This document shows, one piece after another, positions 60,096 to 64,000 of a stretch of DNA of 64,000 bases; the first letter of the stretch is position 1, and every line of letters begins with the position of its first letter. Location of the stretch: contig JABYQS010000142.1 of NCBI GenBank assembly GCA_022592435.1, positions 1 through 64,000 of the forward strand, in the 5' to 3' direction. The notes under the pieces were generated by a model. The model worked only from the letters and a program-made list of their open reading frames with translations, was not told where the DNA came from and made no database searches. Origin of the DNA: Cerioporus squamosus (taxonomy: Eukaryota > Basidiomycota > Agaricomycetes > Polyporales > Polyporaceae). The translations under genes and the position numbers were made by a program.

Positions 60096-60904
60096 ACAGT
60101 GCCGGTGCCAGGACGCCCGCTGTCCGGCTCGGAACTGGAAACTGCGTGTCGCCCTGGGCTGCGGGGTGTTATACACACCTCGCGCAGTGCTACGGGGACG
60201 GGTCACCGGCCCCGTGCACACGGACTAGGACCCCAGGGTCTGGACTTGGATTCGGACGACCTCGACTGGTATTTATCCATAAATATGCCCCCCTCGCATT
60301 GCCATCCACGTACATGACACATATCGCCGCTTTGCTCTCATATGCTCACGTCTCTCGTTCCATCTCCTATATCTGCACATACATCTCCCTCCATCCTGCA
60401 TCATGCATCTCGTCTCGTGCGGACTTCGTATTAATCGTACTGTAGAGCCTCTTCATTGCGCCCCGGACATTTCGACTCCTCTGCATCCACCCACCTGTAG
60501 CCTTAACACATCCCGTTCTTAGCTCGCCACATCTGTCTACTTACTGTACTACATCTACGAGTACTGGTTGCGTCTGCAACTCGTACTGTAATTATCTGAC
60601 ACCTGGTCTTCGTATGATGTCTCAATACATGCTCATGAACGCTATGTTACGTCGAGAACGAATGTTTAGCGCTTATTGCCTGCTCATACATATTTCGTCG
60701 GTCTCTCCCTGGAATCCGTTGGGACTCAGGAAGTCAGATGTTGAGAGCTTCAGCAGCTATGTATCTGACGGTTCGCCGGAAGATGCGGCGGCGTCACTGC
60801 AATCGGATGGCTGTGAGTGGTTTCAAAAATTGCCACAATCCTGCGTCAGCACAAGACAAGCAGTATCCTCCAATAGTTACCGTACTACAACATCACCGCT
60901 GCCT
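60096..60904. other. Convergent intergenic region
   Basis: About 800 bp between the dehydrogenase and the F-box pseudogene. AT-richer than the genes; no feature recognised. Confidence 0.45.
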
Positions 60905-61991
60905 TCATAGCGATAAGTACTCCTTCCTATCGTTCCACTCTTCAGTTTCATTCCAGATTTCCACGAGCAGCGCATCAATCTCCTCTGTAACATCCGACCA
61001 CTCCTGGCCCTCCAACACGTCGGGCAACGCCCCTAGCGTCGTGATACAGAATCTATCTCCCGCCCCAGGGCCGCGCCCCAGCTCCATACAGTCTTCGAGC
61101 TTGTAGAACGTAGAGGGGTTGGACCAGCATATGCGGGGCAGGAGCGCGTGGCCGATATGAAAGTCGTCGTGGCCGACCAGTCCATCGGCGCGCACGTACT
61201 CCGCCTTGCTGATGTTGCACAGCACGACCGGCCCATGGCCGGCAATATCGCGTGTGCATAGCGTCTCCCACCGCTCGACGTCCGAGCTGATCTTCCGCCG
61301 CAGATGCCTTGGGAAGCTTTGCCTCAGAATCTCGCAGGTGCCCAAGTACCGCTCCGAGGATGCGCTACGTCGCGGCCACTCGTGTCCGAACGCTTTTGTG
61401 TATCGCTGTTCGGCGAAGGCAAACAGACGGTCCTTGTCGTCATCATCGAGGTCCTCGAGTTTCGTCGCGTTCTTCTCTTGCCTCTCTTCGTCCGTGAGGA
61501 CGCCCTCCGGAAGGTCCGCGTCGGTCGAGTAATCCCCGATGCAGATCAGGCGACAGCCGGTCTAGGACGCGACCTGTTCTCGCATGGCAGGGCCGAGGTG
61601 ACGTTCCCCGACGTCCAACAGGCGTTTGCAGGTGAGGGAAAGGAAGGCGATATCCCGGAACTCGGGAAGAGCGTCGAATATCATATCGAGTAACTCTGTG
61701 GAGAGCTTCCCGAATGGGCCTGGTTGGATTACCATGGGTCCGTCGGCGAGCCACTCCTCGACTTCAGCACTGAAAATGGAATCCTTGGGTCAGAGGAGGT
61801 CAGGATGCGATAGATATCACTTGACCAGAGCATCCAGCCAGTCGCAGAAGTCGCCATCGAAAGCCCGATGTGACCATCCATCTCGCCGCTTTTCTCTTTG
61901 CGGTCGATGTTCAGGCTAGTTCAATGTAGAGGTTGGCACAGTGTGATACAAGTATGCGGTGAGCAACTTACATCCACCAACCTTGGCTCAT
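60905..61991 (-). pseudogene. F-box protein gene with in-frame stop
   Basis: The gene can be followed from ATG to stop. Exon 1 (from 61991) gives MSQGWWI. After an intron comes LNIDRKEKSGEMDGHIGL. A further intron leads to AEVEEWLADGPMVIQPGPFG and LSTELLDMIFDALPEFRDI, an F-box, then LSLTCKRLLDVGERHLGPAM. The frame is then closed by TAG at 61562-61564, where the continuation TGCRLICIGDYSTDADLP is intact in the same frame; a Trp codon is expected there. The rest, through LCNISKAEYVRADGLVG, GDRFCITTLGALPDVLEGQE and a TAG at 60905-60907, is open. Between exons 1 and 3 the segment GHIGL to WLDAL also looks shifted by one base (FDGDFCDWLDAL is in another frame). Two lesions argue for a pseudogene. 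Confidence 0.75.
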
Positions 61992-62471
61992 GGTTTGTAC
62001 CTTGTTTGCCAGCGATTACTGCTAAATCGCAACCGGCAAGTTACCAGGCGGCCAGCAACTTCGTCCACCTACTAGGCGTGTACAAGTCAAGTAGAACGTG
62101 CAGTGTCAGATATCACAAATCAAGGACTCTACAAATACTTACTTGGTGAGTAGTATGACTACAATGAAAGACACTGAGAAGTGAATGGGCCGTTCGGGTG
62201 GTTAGGGGCTAAGTTCATGTCAAGTTGGCTACGCGTTGACGCCGCGCGGTGCCTGCTTAAATGAGCGTACAACGTCCCAATAATGACGACGAATCCCTCC
62301 TCCCAAATGCTCTTAATGCTTCTTCGATTCATCTCACAAGCTTGGAAGAATATAAATATCTGAGCTTGAACAGGGATGCGTGAAGTACTACATCGACGAC
62401 CCAACGACGATGAGCACCACCATATAGTTCCAGTCATCGAAAGCGACTATTCCTCATCGTCCTCAGCGTCC
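61992..62471. other. Intergenic region between the F-box pseudogenes
   Basis: 480 bp with no recognised gene. Presumably the former promoter of the pseudogene at 60905-61991 and the 3' flank of the fragment at 62472-62770. Confidence 0.4.
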
Positions 62472-62770
62472 TCATCTGTCCTGTTCCCTCATGTCCACGA
62501 GTATCGCGTTGACATGGTCCGTAACATCCGCCCACTCCCTGCCCTTCGGTGCACCCGGCAACGCCTCCAGCGTTGCGATACAGAACCTGTCCCCTGCCCA
62601 TCGACCATGTATCAGCTTTTCGAGAGTCTCCTTTCGGAGGCTCATGGAGCAGCTCTCGTCCTCGGACCAGCAAATATGCGACAGGAGCGCCTGCGCGAGC
62701 CCGGAATGCGGCACGGTGAGCCCATCCCTCCGCACGTACTCGCCCTTGCTGAGGTTGCACAGCAGCTGGG
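62472..62770 (-). pseudogene. 5'-truncated F-box family fragment
   Basis: About 100 codons matching only the C-terminal part of the neighbouring family. They read LLCNLSKGEYVRRDGLTVPH, then ALLSHICWSEDE, then LIHGRWAGDRFCIATLEALP, then REWADVTDHVNAILVDMREQ and a stop at 62472-62474. Upstream, the frame meets a TGA within 20 bp and no F-box or earlier exons are found before the MITE. The fragment shares the order of motifs with 60905-61345, so the two were once paralogues. Confidence 0.75.
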
Positions 62771-63087
62771 CCTCTCATATGAGTAGGCGCTTATGTTCCG
62801 CGGCAACTGGCGAAGCAGTCTCAGGTAGGCAGCATGGCATCCGCAACTTGTATTTGCAAGGCATACGTGACCTCATGCGCGTGGATCCGAGTCGTACACG
62901 CCAACTTGAGACCAATACAAGCAGGAAACGGGTATCAATACACAAGGCGATCAAGCACTCACCCAATGAATACAAGTACAGTTGTACAATGATGCGAACA
63001 TTAATGCTGCAAATCCGTGCGTGGTGATCATGACGGGTCGTCTCGTAAGGTCGTGATAATCGTGCGCAGACGATATGAGGAGTCCGA
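62771..63087. other. Region between the F-box fragment and the MITE
   Basis: About 320 bp of AT-rich sequence. An open frame on the minus strand lacks an ATG. No relation to the missing 5' part of the F-box fragment is visible. Confidence 0.4.
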
Positions 63088-63588
63088 TATGATGGACGAT
63101 TTGTACATTTATTGATTATCACATTTACTGCAGCGCGCGCAACTTTTTACCTACCGCGCAACTCTTTCTCCATGCACATTCCGCGCTGGCTGTCCCAAAA
63201 AATCTCAGAATATTGCCTGGAACATACCCCTGATGTACCCTCGGTGACAACAGAGGCCTGTGACATACCAGATAGAGTCTGAAAGGCCTGGGAAATGCAA
63301 GCGCTCGGAGATTCGGTCGAACGCCTACCATTCCCAATTGGGAAGGTTTCTAGGCGCTGAGCAGCTATGGCAGACATTGGAAGAGATACCCTCCTTCGAG
63401 CCGGAATAACCGTATCTTCTCACTTCTGAGCGTCCGCGCGAAGTCGGATTCGTGCACAGAATGGTCCTGACATACCGAATATGCAATAAATTTGCTCAGA
63501 AATTGAGTTCTTAAGGTGTCATAAAAGTTGCGCGGCAGGCAAAAGTTGCGCGCGCGGTCATTATTAAATGTACAAATCGACCTTCATA
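63088..63588. mobile_element. 501-bp MITE downstream of the chitinase gene
   Basis: Long, imperfect terminal inverted repeats. The left end reads TATGATGGACGATTTGTACA and the right end, reversed, TATGAAGGTCGATTTGTACA. Inside each end is a GC-rich block with two copies of CGCGCAACTTTT-type sequence (63133-63170 on the left; 63524-63556, inverted, on the right). GTCCGA flanks both sides (63082-63087 and 63589-63594), with AGTCCGA (7 bp) possible, as expected for a target-site duplication. No transposase is encoded. The superfamily is uncertain; hAT-type (8 bp) and others remain open. Confidence 0.8.
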
Positions 63589-63614
63589 GTCCGAAGTCGC
63601 AACGAAAGCCGGAA

Positions 63615-64000
63615 CTACTTCCCCAAGTTGGAGCGGATGACATTCTGCAGCGTGTATCCATCGTCCTGAATCCCAGAAGTGGTCAGCATGGTAAACGCGA
63701 TTGAGCACACAGCCGCAACGACACGTACCTGGTCGAGAGACCATGTGAAGCAGCCCGCAAATCCGTTCTGCTTGGCGAACAAAGCTTTGTCCCCGAGCGA
63801 GTACGTGTCGTCATACGTCACTACCGTCTTGCGCGAGGTGTTGTACAGGAACGGCGTGTCGCTGCAGTCATCCCACGCTGCACGAAAAGACACGCTGTCA
63901 GTACGAGCCTGACGCCTTGCCCTCGCCATTCTCAGCCGCGACTCACCCATGGTATAGCCATTCGCGCCCTCGTACGTCCCAGACGACGTCTTCTTGATCG
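63615..64000 (-). CDS. Glycoside hydrolase family 18 chitinase, C-terminal end (partial)
   Basis: Only the last three exons are inside the window. They read KKTSSGTYEGANGYTM (63947-64000), AWDDCSDTPFLYNTSRKTVV with FAKQNGFAGCFTWSLDQ, and DDGYTLQNVIRSNLGK with a TAG at 63615-63617. The last beta-strand motif GCFTWSLDQDDG is characteristic of GH18 chitinases, which hydrolyse chitin in cell-wall remodelling or degradation. The catalytic DxxDxDxE motif must lie outside the window, so activity and any secretion signal or binding module cannot be judged. The gene ends 27 bp before the MITE at 63088-63588, which is likely part of its 3' UTR or flank. Confidence 0.85.
   Translation of the reverse strand, partial: IKKTSSGTYEGANGYTMGESRLRMARARRQARTDSVSFRAAWDDCSDTPFLYNTSRKTVVTYDDTYSLGDKALFAKQNGFAGCFTWSLDQVRVVAAVCSIAFTMLTTSGIQDDGYTLQNVIRSNLGK

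Overview
The window is nuclear DNA from a filamentous basidiomycete, most likely an Agaricomycete and perhaps a polypore (the order is inferred). The signs are GC-rich genes, short introns of about 50-80 nt with GTRNGT donors and CTRAC-type branch sites, closely spaced genes on both strands, and lineage-typical families: DUF6593, the large F-box families, a Boi-type SH3-SAM-PH protein, and GH18 chitinase. Most genes here are split by introns, so the models were joined by hand at splice sites that keep frame and family alignment.

Left arm (1-12.3 kb): the first exon of a minus-strand gene, an F-box protein, a gene-poor stretch of about 4.8 kb with a probable F-box relic, a diverged duplicated segment and a degenerate purine-rich repeat array, then the large SMC5 gene. 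Middle-left (12.4-25.4 kb): ITPA pyrophosphatase divergent from SMC5, an NAD(P)-binding NmrA/epimerase-type gene whose last exon is broken by a 394-bp MITE, a Ran1/Ksp1-type kinase, EMC6 with an apparent 1-nt frameshift, aspartate-semialdehyde dehydrogenase, the exosome subunit RRP43, and a DUF6593 gene with a 7-nt exon. Centre (25.7-42.7 kb): a TTC27/Emw1-like TPR protein, a Boi1/2-type polarity protein with a C-terminal calponin-homology-like region, an Rrn9-domain protein, mitochondrial uL13m, and a very large Nup188-type nucleoporin divergent from uL13m. Right (43-56.5 kb): tandem intradiol ring-cleavage dioxygenases, mitochondrial methionine aminopeptidase, TAF4, a CCCH/FG nucleoporin (Nup42 type), a serine racemase/threonine dehydratase, an intron-containing tRNA-Thr(AGU) and Mediator subunit 22. 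Right end (56.5-64 kb): a 2.6-kb empty stretch, a short-chain dehydrogenase, two broken copies of an F-box family, a second MITE (501 bp) and the 3' end of a GH18 chitinase.

Most genes are single-copy housekeeping functions: chromosome maintenance, RNA decay, transcription, nuclear pore, ER membrane insertion, mitochondrial translation and N-terminal processing, and amino-acid synthesis. They do not form a pathway cluster. The accessory parts are the dioxygenase pair, the F-box relics and the two non-autonomous DNA transposons. I found no CRISPR array, virus-like genes or secondary-metabolite backbone gene. The clearest unusual event is the MITE insertion that replaces the C-terminus of the NmrA-type protein.
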